Source: Erythrocercus mccallii
Lineage: Eukaryota; Chordata; Aves; Passeriformes; Dicruridae
Direction of reading: 5' to 3'
NCBI GenBank assembly: GCA_013397435.1
Contig: VZRG01000004.1
Span: 671,415-735,414, forward strand
Length of the DNA: 64,000 bases
In this document: piece by piece, positions 1 through 14,827 of the stretch
Layout: each line of letters begins with the position of its first letter
How positions within the stretch are numbered: the first letter of the stretch is position 1
Translations under genes and position numbers: made by a program
Notes under the pieces: generated by a model
What the model was told of the DNA's origin: nothing
What the model saw: only the letters and a program-made list of their open reading frames with translations
The model's database searches: none

Positions 1-3000
1 ATGACCCTGACTCCAGGAAGAAAGAACGTCAAGGGGTTGTAGCTGAGCAGACAAAATATCATCAAGATCTTGTCTAAGTGCAAGGTTGGCCAGCTATTGA
101 TGTCCTATAGCAAAAATGGTCACCTATCTTTGTTGTTGTTGTTATTTTGCTGTGTAAATTTTAAACATAACTGGTACCTAAATTCTCTAAAATCAAATCT
201 GCTTCAACAGGTTTTAACGTTTTCCACTCAAACTGTTAGCACTGATGGGCTGTTTGGAGGGTTGATCTCTGAGCAGGTGCTCTGTCTGTGTCAGGCAGGC
301 AGTACTTGTTTCTCCCAGAGCCCCCCACAAATGAGAACATGGATAGAGCTATGAAAAGGCTGTGATTAGGCTGAAGAGCAAGGGTGCCTGGCTCGTCTCA
401 CAGGGCAGCTGGCACAGGCAGCTCTCCTGGGCTTCAGATGTGGAGGGAAAGGGGTAAGGGATTATTTTGTTTTTTAAGGGAAATCTTTGAACAGTGCCAG
501 CTTCCACTGGGCGTTTGCCCCTACAGATTTCAGTAGCTTCCCTGGGTGGGTCTTTGGAGTCAGCAGGAGTTTGCTGGGGTGAGAGTGTGTGTGAGTACTC
601 AGCCTGGGGCAGGTTAGAATTTGGGCTGTTTGGCAACTTCGGTATAAATGTGAGTGCAGATGTGCCCCTTAAAGGCAGGCAGATGTGCCCCTCGCAGGAA
701 CTGCTGAGCAGATCCAGACAGCTCTGTTGGGGTTATTTCCCTTTGAAATTCCAGAAAGGCAAAAATACTCAGTTCTCAGGGACTGCTGTACACGGTTTTT
801 AAATTTGGTTTGATAATACTAGCGTTAAAATGTTCTTAAGTGCTTCAGATATTGATACACTGATAATTACAGTTTACAATCCATGTTGTAATACAGTAGG
901 ACTATCCTAGCAAATATTACCTGAAACAACAGAGAGCCTGTGCAATATCAGTTCTCCAAAGCCTGTTTCTGAACTAAAGAAAAGGTGCTCTTAGTTTGGG
1001 AAGAACAGATTAATTCCTATTTTTTGAACTTGAGTTCGCTTAGATATGTCCATACTGGCTTCCAGAATCTTTAATTAAGTTTTTTTTTCTGCTACCAGGT
1101 TAGGAAGGAATGTAATGATTATGTTAAGAATCTGACCTTTAAGAACTTTATTTTTCTTAATGCTGCTACTATAATGTTAATGTCAGGACAAGTTCTCCCA
1201 ATAGCAACTCCTTAGCAAGTCCTTAAGTGCTCCTTCCACCTACATAGTAACTTCTGTGTTTTGCTATAGTTCAGTACATACCTTTCTGTGACTGCTTTTT
1301 GCTTTTGACAAAAGCGTATTGTATAATGTCAGAATCATTGATTATATGCATCTCTTTGATGTGTGGCATATTTTTCACTGATATCTTTCTATCCACTCCC
1401 TAATATAAACCTACATATATTTCTGGATTTAGCCATTTAGCAATAAGCTAGTAGTGAAATAGTAATTTAACATAGTACTTAATGTTGAATTCAGGGACGT
1501 GATTTTGTATTACAAAATTTTTGAATCAACCCCAAAACTACATCATTTTGCCCTTTGTAGATATAACTTCTGGGCTGGTGTTCTATTGCTGGTGTTCTTG
1601 CTCTTTTGTTTATCATTTTCCTGGGTGGATGGGCTTCTCTGAAGTTGCTGTGTTGGTTCTGGACTGCCCTGCAGTGGACATGGAAACATGCAGTTTTATC
1701 TGTTAGTTGTCTTTGTTTTGGTGTCGTAGTCAGAAATGGTGTGAAAAGTGTGAGTGGAGATTTTTCATTTGTTTTGCAAGTATTTTTAGGATCTATTTTT
1801 GGAATCTGTATACCTTTATTCTAGAGCTGAACTTGCTATCTCATCCTGCTGACTAGTTCTGTTGCAGCTTCTGATTGAAAAATAGCTTGATAAACTTAAG
1901 CTAGATGTTATATAAATGTCAAATAACCTAAGCTAATAAGAAATGCCATATCAGCAAGTTTTTGATCCAGTCTGTATCATCCAGGAAGTGGAATAGAATT
2001 TATGTCAATTGTATTTCAGTTTTGCTGTGTTGGATGTTTGTAATTTAATAGAAATTGTATACAACTTACCTGAAGAGGAAGATACCAAATGTTGCCAGGT
2101 GAGCAGTGGGGAAGTAAAACCACTAGGAAAAGGCATAATGTCTATTTATATATTGTGAAAGCTCAGCTTCACTTAATTAATTTCTGATGCTCTTCAGTCC
2201 ACAGACTTAGAGTGTTTGAATATGTCCTTCTCCATTTTATTAAATCTTTGTGTAAGTAAACAGAAAATATATTTAAACTGTTAGAGATTATGCATAAAAT
2301 AGGTTTTCCTGGACTTCCCTGTAAATTGTGGTGGTTTTAATGAACAAATTGTTTCTGTTGTTAAATATTTGCTATAGAAATTTTATTAACGTTCTACAGT
2401 TTAATGTTGGGGTGGTTGGTTTTGCTGCTGCCTGGGAAAATGGTGGAACCAGCCCCCTAACTTTCAAGTTTGCAAGGCATTTTCTGTGTTTAGTAAAGTG
2501 GTCCAGATACATAAAATTATATAATTATAAAATGTGATTGTACTGCTGGTAGGCAGCTGTGCAGGGTAAGCTACGCAAAATATCTACAATCACTCTCAGT
2601 TTTGTGACAATTTTTTCATGAGAAGCTTAATGTACTTGTACTGTACCCTACTTGTAAGGTTGGAGGACTTCTCACACTGATGTTCTAATGATAGATGTGA
2701 TTTTTAACCAGTTTGATTCTCAAGATTTTTTGCTTGTTGAAAGTGATTCATGATGAACTCACAGCTTTGGAGGTGCAAATTGCCACCAACTGCAGAAGAC
2801 TTGGCTGCTTTGCACTGTTACAGCTTATTCTTTAAAATTCATTTGAGCAAGTCATAAGTCTACTAAAGCACATGTTTTGGCTTGAACACATCAAAGAAGC
2901 AGCAATGATTTTCACTTCTCTGTTGAAATACATAGGGGTTTTTTTTAAAAAAATGAGCATTATCTCTATGTTGTTCATAGAATTCTCGTTATAAAATTGT

Positions 3001-6000
3001 AGCCTTCCTTCTTACGATTAACTCTTCTCAGTATAAGCTTGAAACCTCTCCATTTTAAGTTTTATACATCTTGGCAAGAAAAGATATACTGGAGTGTTCT
3101 TCATATTCTGAGTAACTTAATATGCTATAATTTTCAATTATGCTTCTAACTTAGTTCTGAATTGTAGAATATGCCATGTTTTCCAGTGTAGCACATTATG
3201 CACTGAGAAGCAAGTTTCATTATGCTCCCTTACACCTTTTTGCTTTGAAAGTTATTGTGCTGCTGCAAGTCTGGCAAACCTGCAGTAGCTGCTAGAAAAT
3301 TCCTTTGAGACTTTCCATTCAAGTTTTATAGAATTCTGTAACCAGGTCATTTGTCTGAGGGGAAAAAGCCAGAAAGAACAAGTTTAAAAAAAGAAGTCAG
3401 GTATATATGAAATCCAAACACAGATGAGGACTTTTCATTTAGTTATTTGTGAAACTTGAGCTTGTCTGAACTCTCAAACTTCCATGAAAGAAAGCAATGG
3501 CAGAAGGGTCGTGGATGACTGTTACTAAGATTTTAGGGAGACTGAGGTGGAATGTAACTTATTCAGATCTTGGAAGATTCCTCACACAAGAGAATAATGA
3601 CAAAGTTGAAGCTCTTTTTCTGCCTCTACCTTTATACTGTGCTGATTTGATAGAAGATACTTTGTCAAATTGGGTGGTTTGGAAGATAATATGTGGAGGA
3701 GCAGATCTAGAAACACTCAGAGAGCTTGTCTTTCCTTGTGACATTCATCTGCCTTGGAGGCTGCATTTCTCAACCTGTAGGGTTTTTGACCTCGGGGATG
3801 AAGCAAGTAAGAGCAGGAGAGATTTCTTTCTTTGTGCTAAAATGAAACTTTGAAATCCATTAGCAGAATGAAGCAAGCAACTCTTGTTACCTAGTTTACC
3901 ATCTGGCTTTTGCTAAAAAGAGTTAAAAAGGAAAAGAAGGGAAGAAAAATGAAGAAAACAGGGAGAGGAATGAAGTAAATAGATATGTTTTTTAGATATG
4001 AAGGAAATGGTCTGAAGAAGAAGGGCCAAACTTATTTACCATTCTAGTCTTGAATTATTTCTTGCAAAGCACTTTTAAAACATCTGCTGAAGCTAATGTG
4101 AGAGTGGCATTGATTTGTTAATGACCATGCAACATACATGCTGCTTCGTTGCAATGAATGTTGTCATCACACCAGCCAAAAGATAGCTGCAAAACCTTTC
4201 CACCTGCAAATGTATATATTTCACAAAGATGATTACATGACCTATCCCCTTCATCTTTTCTTTTAATTAAAAAAGTGCTCTTCAACATTTACGTGAAGAG
4301 CATATATGTGAAAGGTCTGAGTAGTTGGGCTAAAGTCTTATACAGTCAGTTGCATGACAAGATCTCACCAACAGCAGTGGTTTTGTTGCAGTCCCTGCTT
4401 GTAAGAGGACAATTTTTTTTTTTTAGTTTCAGTCTGAAGTACTTGATAACTGCAAAAGAATCAAGAGGCTTGCTAGGGATGGGCAAAGGAGCCTAAAGGA
4501 ACTGGGTAAAACTTATTTTCAAGGCATGGAGTTGTTTATGATTTATTTTCTTAAACACCTTACTGACAGCCTCAGAATCTAGCAAGAATAGGCATTTTGT
4601 TGTCAAGTCTCTCAAGATTTCTCACACTTGAATTTGGCAGTGGGAAGACTTACTGCATTTATGGGTATGCCTTTGGTAACTTCATGATCAGGGGGAGTTT
4701 TGGAGGATAGAATAAAATTATAAAGCTGTAAACTCAGAAAGACTTAATATACTGTTCACAGAAAACCACTAATAATGCACTTGTGGGAAGAAAACTGTAT
4801 TAACTAGCACTGGCACATGTAGCCATCTGTTGGAGCAGGAGGCTGATATGGAAAAAGGACTGAAAATATATTTTTAATCTTTATTTTTAAATCCTGTTCG
4901 TATGGTTACAGAGGAGGATAGACAACAGATACAAGTGGGTAACTAAGTAAAAGAGTATAAAAGCCATCTGTCACAACTGGGAGAGTGTTTATGTTCAGGC
5001 ACTTTCTCCACTGCCTTTCTGGTTACCAAGACATCCTTGGCTTGTGCCTGGCACTGGAAGCTGCCTCTCCCACACTGACACCTCTGCTGATCGATCCTCA
5101 ACTGTGCCCTCCTGTTTTGTTCATTGGAGGAATGAACCCTCCTACTTTTGGATGCAGCAAGTCTGGACCCAGGTTAATGGAAGCAGCAGCCTGGTTGCAA
5201 TTTCAGGAAAGGTTTGCATGGCATATCGCATTACATACCACTGTGACAAATGCAAAGACTGTGCAAATAAAAGGAGGCTTTGTTACTAACACAGTTACTG
5301 TATTTTGGGGCATCAGTACAGAAATAGAGCAAAATGCCCCTTTAGATCAGCTCCGTTGAGTTTCTGTCTCTTTTCATGAACGTTAGAGGCTGTCAGGACT
5401 TCGGTGTGACCTTTATCTGAGACCCTGTCCTTAGGTGACTCCTCCTGACGTCTGTTGTCACAGAACAGAGTTTTGCTTTGAGGACCTATGTAGGCTTTTA
5501 TAGACCTAAAATCTAATCCAGACTCTCTTGAAAACTGGACCTTTTTTTTCTTCAAGGAGAGGAACACCAACTTTAATGGATTGGAAACTTTTCTGAAGGT
5601 AGGCTGTGCTATGAACAGAAAAAAAAGAAATAAATTTAGAAATGCTCAGCTTTTCCTTACCATGTTGAGGGCACCTAAAATAATTTTCAATAATTCTTGA
5701 TTTCAAGATTGTGCTTCATTCAGAAATTACACTAATATTTATCAAGTATCAAGTTAGGAGAATAAATATGTACTATATTGCAGCTCTTGGTGTGTTGGTG
5801 GTGAAAAGAAAGAATTGTGTAACTTCTAGTATAAAATGTTATTTTCCTTGATGCAGGTAAAAATGTTTTCAGATTTTTGTGTAACTGGGATTACTACCCC
5901 AGGTCTGATCAGTTGGTCTTTCTGTGAGAATGGCTTTTTCCTCACTTGGCAATTCAGCACAGACATTTAATCAGCTCATTGAGTTCAGTGTTTCAGACAA

Positions 6001-9000
6001 ACACAGAGAATTAATGTCAGAGCTTCTAGTTCAAAAATTCTCCCATCTGGCACTTCAGTGACCTTTTTATATTCGCCTTCTTCCATATGACAATGACAGT
6101 TGGTTTAACATCAGCTTTGACTTTGGAAATAAAACGGCCATTTTGAGCAAGTGCCCTTGAGATGGGCTGTGGGAGGTGTATGACTAAGTTTGTGATAGGT
6201 ACAGCAAGGAGCATACCATATCCCCAGATACCATTTCCAGTCTCTGAGCTCTATTTTCAGCTGCATTTGCTAGCTCATAGCTAGCTTTGCTGGCAATTTC
6301 TGTAGCCAGTTAAAGTTAAATAAATATTACCCAAGAATATGAACTGCAGTTCTGGGACACAGAGAGAGGCCATCAGGAGAAGAAAAGAAGTGTCTTATTT
6401 TACAACAATTTTTTCCTTGCATCTTCCTTCCTTTCCACCACCTCCCTATTTTTTTTTCCCCTCTCTTACTCAAGTTCTCTTTCGGCTTCTTTTAGCTGTG
6501 CCCATCAAATGTTCAAACCAAAGGGCTGGTGTAGGTGATTACAGGGAGGGGTGAGTGTGTTCAAGGACCTCTTTCAAGTATGAGCCTGATTGCACTGGTA
6601 GCTCTGGTATGAGCTGGCTGGTGATGTCGTGCAGCATTACATGCTCTACTTACCCTTTCCCAATTTTATCCGCTCCCTTATCTCATCTCTTGTTCTTCAT
6701 GGATCTTTTCCTGTATTGAGAGTTCTCACCAACTGAGCTCTCTTCTCAACCTGTGCATGTTTCTGCTTGTGGATGCAGCAGTCATTTACTGACCCTCTCT
6801 TGGGGAGGATGGAGAGTGCTACCAGATGCACCGAGATGAAGCAGGCAAGACTTTTGTTTAAAACGAGAAAGAACCTCCCTATTGCTTTGTTCTGCAAAGA
6901 GAATGAATCTGCAAGATAGCTGCATTTTTATTTTGAATAAAGCAGCTTGTAATACTCCACAACATTCCCAAACTGTGTTTTATAAGTAGCAAATGTCAAA
7001 TTCCAGGGATGCTAGAATCTGCAGATGACTTATGTTCTCAATTGCTGTGGTACCAAAGCATGATAGAAAACACCATGCTTATAAAAGGTAATAAAAACTC
7101 ATGTCCAGATAGGATTTTTCCAGTGAAAATTAATGGCAGACTTATGTTCTAGGCAATTCAGCTGTTGAACCAGTAGTCATTTAACTATATATTTTTTCCT
7201 TCTCTCAGCTAAACACAACTGCTAAGTCTTATTGTCTGTAATAATGAGATTGTTTCACTACTTCCAGTGAGCTTTGGCTCTACAAATTATAATTTATATC
7301 TTCATAACTTTTCACTTTAAAAAGCCCAAGTGCTTTACAAACTTAATTAGTACTCCCTGTTTCTGCTTGTGATAGGGGCAGGATCACTGTTGTGAACAGA
7401 AAAATGGAATTGTGGAAAGATTGCTTTCTTACTTCACATTGCTTAGTAATTTTTTTTTCTTGCTGCATGCTAGATCTTGGGTTTCCCTGTATCTGATCCT
7501 TTCATACTACATCTCCTGAAATGGTGCAAATGGGTGGAACTCAGATTTTTCCTTCAGCTTTTTCAGTAGCAGCTTTGGATGACCAAACCAATAGAAAATA
7601 GTAGATGGTTGCCAATTTTTTTTTGTATTTTACACAAGTCTGTATCCACTGGATGACCAAAGTAAGCATTTGTGTTTTTAAATGTAAGAATTAAAATCCA
7701 GACATAATGTATTTTCCTGAAAGATGTGATGAGCTTCAGAGTAGGGTGTCTTCACACTATACAAGCATTTTAAACTTTTTTCTTCTGTGTGGTATAATGT
7801 CTGACCAGTTCTGCCAGAATTGGTTGTTCTTTGTTATTGAGAATATCTTTATTCATATGAATAAATGCCACTTATATGGAACAGTCTATATTTTACTAAG
7901 TACCCAAACAGGTGATTAATTCCAGAGTCATTCACGTTTTAAAATTCATGAACTGTAAGACTATAAATTACTTATATAGTTTAACTGATCAGTCTCACTC
8001 TTTCAATGCTATGTGACTTTGAACAGTAAATGAATTAGTCTAACAACCTTTCATTTTAAGAATCCTGTTTCTTTGGGAAACCTGTTTGTGTTCCTCTTAA
8101 TTTTGCTGGGAGTGATGAAATGAAAAAATCTTGCCTTGAAACTGTATCACAGTAGCTACATCTGATACACCTTTTATTATTTTCACATCAATCCCAAATG
8201 CAGATTAAGGAGTATTGCTTGAAATGAGATTTAAGGTGATTCAAAGAGGCATCTTAATTTAGAAATTGTTCCATGAATGATTATACTGATTTTTATTTAT
8301 TTAATGGGGTTTATTATGGAGCTTTACGCATGAAACAAAATTACTCTTGTGATTTCAGTATCTTAACTTCAGCAGTATTCTTTATGGGATAAATTGGCTA
8401 AATGCTGGCATTATGTTTTGAGGTATGATAAGTACCATGATATTAGGGTGGAGACTGTAGCCCCATGGTCCATACTGACATAATGATGACTAAGGTTCTT
8501 TACCCTAGAGCAGCCCTGGGATCTTCTCAAATTGATTCGGAGACTGGGCAGGAGGAGCAGGGGGAAAAAATACCATCCAAGCTATGTTGTTGTCTGTCAT
8601 ACATTGTCTTCAGATTCTGATCTGCAACTAAGAAAGTTGCAAAGTATAAACTATATTGTGCTTTTTGGTGATTCTAATATGAGGAGCTCTTTCTTGAATA
8701 TTCTGGCTCTTTTTATATTAAATAAATAAAAAAACCACAGAAAAACACTAATATAACTTTTAATATCAAGCTGCACTAACTTTTGTGGTGCTGCATTTTA
8801 CTGCGCTTTACATTGCCAGATTCTGTGATAGCTCAAGTAGTTACTGAAATTGACGTGAATATTCTGATTTTCTAGATAAATCTTCCTTTTGTGATTTTTT
8901 TAAAAGTAGACAAGAGCTCTTCAGGTTGCTGCAAAGTGATTGTGCTGTAGGTTTTAAATCGCCAAATGTCTCATCATGATATCTCATTTTGTCTTACTTT

Positions 9001-11215
9001 TTCAATTGAGACTGAGTAAATAATTGTGGACAAATTTTGAAAGTGGGTTTATTTCAGTAATCAGAGTATGGAGAATGTATGTGGCTTGGCAGCAGAATGT
9101 GGGACAGCTTGGGGAAGTTAATTATTGATGATCCATATGTGAGAAATGTAATGGTCAGGATGCTCATGGAGAGGCGCTTCTGTTGGAGCACACCCAAGCT
9201 GACTGGGATCTTTTTCCAAGATCTGGAAATCACATCTGGGATCAGCGACTCTCAGCTATAAATGCTGTTACCTCACTGAATAGGAATAGTCATTGCTATT
9301 TTCCAGATGAAATCTTTTCCCACAAGATATCAAGTGCCTGGGCACTTTCTGAGTGCTGCTTTGGAAGTGTTTTTCCAAAGAGTAACTTCAAACACAAAAA
9401 ATGATTTTCTGTAGGACCACTCTGTTTTTGGTGTAGAAAAGCAAATTCCCTTAAAGGGAGACTGATATTGAAGTCTAGTTTAGCATTTTCAGGATTTTCA
9501 TCTTAGAAGAAAAGCAGAGACTTTGGGGGTAAAGGTTCTACATGGAAAATTCTCTGATGTGAATACCATACATCATTCCCATTGTTTTGTCTTACCTTTT
9601 TTCCCTTCTAGAATTTTTTTTTTTTGTGGGGGTATCATCTGCCCATTGTCTTGGCCCCTCTCCTGCGATTTTTGCCAACACCTATTTTCATCATGGTTCT
9701 CTGAGGTGCTGAGATTCCTGCAAGGTGGGAAACTGGTGACAAAGCAGCTATTTCCTCTCTTATTTTTCATGTCTGGGGCCACCTAATATGCCCAAAGTCA
9801 GGAGTGATGAATAATCCTGTGAATTCCTTGAGCCTATTATATCTGATATGAGGTTTGGAAGGATAGTAATATTTTCTTGAGCAATCCATACATGATACAG
9901 AGTTTTTTGTGTATTCCCTGTTACACCTGTAATAATTTATAGCTGTTAAGTGAATTAAGTTGATTGGCTTATTTTAAAATCCTGTTTCCTGTAAAGAAGA
10001 GTTAAAGCATAAATGAAGATCCCATACCCCTGTTCCTCATAATTATGAGATCTGCTGGCAAAAATACCCCATCTGAAAGAGATAAGAGTGGTTCCATTGC
10101 CCTATTTTTAAAAGCCAAATTATTTTAAAAATAGTTTATACATAAGAAAATTTTGCCTTGAATGTAGTTTGTGGTGGGAGAAGCACGAAATCATAACAGT
10201 AACTCCTGAAGGGGAAGGAATCACTTAAAATGTTGACATACCTTATATGATTACTTACTTACATGATTACTTGTTTTAAAGAAATGACAATTTAAACTGC
10301 TTAATGACTCAGGCAGTTGGTTAGACAGAGGTTTCTTTAAATGCATGGTATACTCATACTGAAACTTTCTTCTCCTTGATTGCATTTTATAAATCACAAT
10401 TGTCATCTCGCATATGACAAAACAAGACATCACTTGTATTGTCTTTACATACATTTGAGGTCAGTACTTCTATTAGTTAAGGTGCCATTGAACATCACAC
10501 CAGTTTTTGACTGTGGTGACATTTACAGCATCTCAGTGAGTGCCTGGGCTACACTGTTTTAACTATAGCATTAGACAGATAGAGAGTGCTAATGAATCAC
10601 AGATACTGACTTCCTACATGTAATGGCTTCTTTTGCTTTTTTAAATTCTGATAACTGTAGCTAAATTAGATATTCAACAAAATCATCCAGTTTTGAGGCT
10701 GCATTGGAAAAAGATAATTTCCATAACCTTCTGGATTGTCATCGTCATTGAGGTACACTAGGGTTGTTCTGTGTGTAAAAGAAGGATTAGTAAAAGAATA
10801 GTGCCCACTCTGAAGAACCTATGACTTATGTAAATAGAACAAATGAAAAGGGGTAAAAAGAAAAGTCTGGTCTTAGAGATGGCAGAATATACTTAAAGGG
10901 AAAGTCTCACTTCACCAGAGGATCAGCCAGGAGCATCTAAAAGATTCTGAAAATGAACTCATGTTCTTTTCGAGAAATTCTGTGCTTTAATTGGAAAATG
11001 GTCCTTAACAAGGTGTCACAGGCCACAGACTCTTCTGGGTGCCATGACCTTCCAGGTGAAGCGTCTTTAAAAAGACACTCATGGTGTCCGGCGCACAGGC
11101 ACACCAGTGATACAGCCCAGTTGTGAAGGCTGCAGGAGCAGCTGCGCAGCAAGGCTCTTCTCAGGTGACGCAGGATAGAAGGAGCAGGAGGTGATCTTCC
11201 AGTATCAGGGCCTTC

Positions 11216-11221
11216 TTTATT
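11216..11221 (-). terminator. AATAAA polyadenylation signal of the LTR-like element
   Basis: AATAAA on the minus strand, placed about 50 bp downstream of the TATAAAA box, as expected for the R region of an LTR with a short R. Confidence 0.5.
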
Positions 11222-11270
11222 AGAACAGGAACTGGCAACTGAAAGACCCTGAGGGTTGAGAAACACGGGG

Positions 11271-11277
11271 TTTTATA
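11271..11277 (-). promoter_or_regulatory. TATA box of the LTR-like element
   Basis: TATAAAA on the minus strand, about 300 bp inside the TG end of the element and about 50 bp upstream of an AATAAA. The spacing fits a U3 core promoter. No sign of current activity can be read from sequence. Confidence 0.5.
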
Positions 11278-14200
11278 AGGTTTGGAGTGGGCGGGGTCAG
11301 CAACTTGAACCAATGAGAGAAAGGATTGAGAAAATGACCAGTCAGGGAAGGGATCCAAAATCGTCCAATTGGGGAAGGCAGAAACCAGGAACTAGGGTAA
11401 TAGCAAATCACGAACAAAGGATTAGCATACCTGCAAAGGCTCACGGGATTGTGTCGTTTCTTGCTCGCCGAGAGCACAAGCGAAGTCCGTTAGAGAGACT
11501 CCCCGAGGCAGAGCTTGAAGCTTAGAGACAGCTTACATGCTGTCAGCCCTCCAAGGGACCACCCCGGGGCCACCACAACAAGGGCCCATTGCAATAAGAA
11601 ATCTGGAAATGAGAAGGTGTGTTAGGCTTCTCTTGACTACCAGCAAGGAGCTACCAGGTGGTAGACTCTGGTTTACAAATCTAACACCTCCTGATGCTAA
11701 GTATTTGTACATCTCCTTTGAGAAGTTGAAATTTATAAGCAGCAGTTATGGTGTACAAGGTAATATGATATTTAAAGGCTGAATTCAAGTGAAAAAAATT
11801 CAAATCCATAGTGTTCCTAAAAGTGATGTGATCAAGCTGGTGAAATCTATGATCATTTTTATGCAGAGGAAGATTTCCAAAATAAGTTAATGTTTCAGTT
11901 TTGCTTAGCACATTGTTGCTTTTCTGCATGATAAGCCACTACAGAATAAGTTGTACCCGTAGCTGGAGCACAGGAGCAGCCACTCAGCACTCCTGCGGAC
12001 CAGGGGCAAAATCTGCCCCACTGTGGTACCTTAACCTTGCTGATGGGGGGAATCCTGAAACCACCAATGAGTTTGTAGGTTGCAGCTAATGCTAAATGCT
12101 TATCTTTTAGACGTGGTCCTTTCAGACTTCACAGAACAGAGTTTCAGCATGAAGTTGGCTGTCAATGGACTTGGCCTATCAATGGCAGAATGTAAAACAA
12201 ATGCTTAAATACTGTTTCTCTTCAGTGTTTTATAGACAGGGTAGACAGTTTGGAAATGTGTACCCTGCAACAGCGGTGTAAGCTTAGCTTTGCTGGCTTC
12301 AACAGTGAGCTCTGTTCAGCAGCCATTTGGAGAGAATGCTTTGTTTCTGCCAAGGAATTATTGATACTGGTGAGAGAGAAGTGATGAATTAAATCCCTTG
12401 TCAGCTCTGGCAGGAGATGTGCTGCAGTTGCAGAACAGGCAGATGGGCAGGGTGACCAGCCTCTACTTTTGCATTTCTCTGGAGTCCTCAGGCTTTTCCA
12501 CAGGTGACAGTGGTGTCCAGCCTGTGCATCCACCAAGGAGCTGGTTGGTGCTGTCTTGGTTTTAGTCATTTGCAAGTTGGAAGTTGGCTGTTATAAGATG
12601 ATAGTGGGGATTTTTATTCTGCTCCAGATTCAGTCAAGTGGCCTGAAGGCTAAAGTGCCTCCTTTCAACATCTAATTCCAAACTATTACTGCTTCCAGTC
12701 AAGGCAGTAGAAACAAATGCTTACATGGCCCACATAAGACACATGTAGGTTTTCCAGTGGAAAAAGAAAATAGAATCAGCATTCATGGCATTATTATCTA
12801 TGGTATGTTTACAGCTGTTTCTTCCAAGTATTTTCATCTGCTACAGGCACCTTGTTAACCTGAAAGGAAGACAAGTACCGCTTTGGAACTTTTTGTCCAT
12901 ATCTCCAGCCCCTTTTTCCTAGATCATAGGGTTTCAAATGCTGAGAAATACTGACTACTGATTACTGATTACTGATGTATTTGCATCCATGGTGATTAAG
13001 CAACATGGAAGTGCTGCTATGTTAATTGTAATTTCAATTTACATTATTTTCAAACATCTTTGTTGGTAGTAAGCATTGCAAGAACATGGAAATGACTGTA
13101 GGAAATATGTGGATACGCGTTGGTGCATATGAGTTCTTTTAGGGAAAAGAAACCAATTAGGTTTACAAGAAGACTAATTAAAAACTTTTTGTGCTGCAGC
13201 TCTTTATCTTTTCTCGCTGAAGTAACAGACCAAAATTACATAATTGTGTTAATTTAAGTCCAAAAAAGAATTATCATTTGGAATGAAGGATTTTTCTCAA
13301 GGAAGTTATAACTTGGTGAAGTTCTAGTCTTGGAGAAATCACTTTAGTGAGAAGAAATCCAAACCCTTGTAAGGCCTGGTTTGTGACAGTAGTGACGTCT
13401 TTCATTAGAATCAACCTGGTATATGATCATTTGGCCAGATGGCACAGTGCAGGAAACATACTCTAAATTTTTAATGTAGAAAAGAAATCTTTCATCTACT
13501 GTTACAGTGGATCATAAAAAAAAGAAAAGCCAAACTCCACAAGGTATAGTCACCCAAGATTTCTGTAAACTATTGAAGTACATTGAACTTCAAGACACAA
13601 AATGCCTCTGGGAAAATGGCAAAGAATAATTTATTGAAGAAGTTTTTGGAGATACTTTGGTTTAGGAAGGAAGACTGATTTAATGGTAATTTCTTTTTTC
13701 TTTTTTTTATATTAACTGTTGTAGGATGACAAGTTTTCAAAAATTAAAATAAATTATAGGTGCTCAAATTGCATATTAAATTGTTTTTATATGAACAGTT
13801 CAATTGACAGCAAATTAACACTGTCTATCCTTAAACACATGCAATTAATATGGAAAAAGTACCTTGCAGATTATTTTGATGTGCTACAATTTAAGGAGGC
13901 TCTTGGGTCTGCTTGCATTACACTTTGTAACTTTTCCCTGTAGCCTGAAAGCTGAAACTATGTCTTTTCTTTCCAACTAAAAGTCAGGTCTCTTATGGGT
14001 GAAAACAGAAGCTGAGGCCTCAAACACAATGCCTCACCAACAGTGTAATTTTAAAAAATGTCATATATATTGGAGTGTATTGAAATTAAAACCAGAAATG
14101 TACATGACTGGAGTATGTAAAAGTGCTGTTCTGCTCATTTAGTTCTTTTGAACTAACCATAGCACATTTTGATAGCTCAAGCAGCAAGTGGCAGTCTTTA

Positions 14201-14827
14201 GAGCTTGGCAGAGTCATACTTCACAGTAACAAAGAATTGAACTTCTGTGCTTTAGTGTGCCATTGTGCTGCAGTCTCACATTTCAGTGCCTGGGAATTGA
14301 TTTACTGATTTGATTTTCTGAGACATGTGGTGATAATAATAATAACAACACCGTATAAGCATTATTTAAAAATACAATAAAATACCATTATTGCATCTTT
14401 GGAAAGCCAGCACCAGCCAGTGCACACAAAAACTACCATCATTTATTTTAGTTTAGTCTCATCCAATTTTGAACAAATGGAAATCAATACTGCTTGTGGA
14501 TATCTTTGGCTAGATTGGAGAGAGAAGTGAAGTGGCATTGTTGCCAAGAACACATTGTACAAGAAAACACAAATATATGAATTTATGTATGTTCCTCTTT
14601 TACCTTCCTTTTCCAGGATCTTTTAGTACATTGTATGAAGATAGGCTTTTTATAGTTATTATTGTGATGTGGGTCTCACCTATGTAAAATGCACGTGTTG
14701 TTTTCGATTTTAACATAGAAAGTGAATGCATATGAAGTTCAGTGCCTTTTCTGATGCTGGCTGGTACATGGAATGATATCAACTTCAAGCCTGTTAAGAG
14801 TCAATAAATGATGTTTTTTCTTTACAG

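Larger units (their letters stand above)
11080..11580 (-). mobile_element. Solo-LTR-like element (approximate bounds)
   Basis: On the minus strand this reads like a retroviral LTR. It starts TGTTGTGGTGG at 11580 and has a CCAAT-type box (ATTGGTTC near 11310). A TATAAAA box lies at 11271-11277 and an AATAAA polyadenylation signal about 50 bp downstream at 11216-11221. The stretch is GC- and CpG-richer than its surroundings. The short TATA-to-AATAAA spacing implies a short R region, as in alpha/beta-type LTRs. No gag, pol or env remnants flank it, which suggests a solo LTR. The U3 end is clear; the U5 end is not, with candidates ending between about 11012 and 11082, and I found no exact target-site duplication. 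It is antisense to CDK14. Confidence 0.6.
1..14827 (+). other. CDK14 intron or upstream sequence, non-coding
   Basis: AT-rich sequence with no exon I can recognise. The short open frames on both strands have no recognisable domain, no consistent splice context and no family resemblance, and are treated as chance. The only substantial structure is the LTR-like element near 11080-11580. A slightly more GC-rich patch at about 4980-5300 ends in an AATAAA-containing stretch but has no definable termini. Because the first visible CDK14 exon starts with a splice acceptor and encodes an internal part of the protein, this stretch is probably intron, at least in its right part. Confidence 0.6.

Noticed and set aside
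3497..3853. 118-codon + strand open frame
   Set aside because: No domain, no conserved motif, in AT-rich intronic sequence. The length is not surprising among tens of kilobases in six frames.
4970..5300. GC-richer block ending in AATAAA, considered as an old LTR or retroposon
   Set aside because: No TG...CA ends, no target duplication, no TATA box at the right distance. Insufficient evidence.
10937..11266. 109-codon minus-strand open frame
   Set aside because: It overlaps the R/U5 part of the LTR-like element and unrelated flank. No recognisable protein content.
12222..12575. 117-codon minus-strand open frame
   Set aside because: No recognisable motif. The region is slightly GC-richer intron; no gene-like context.
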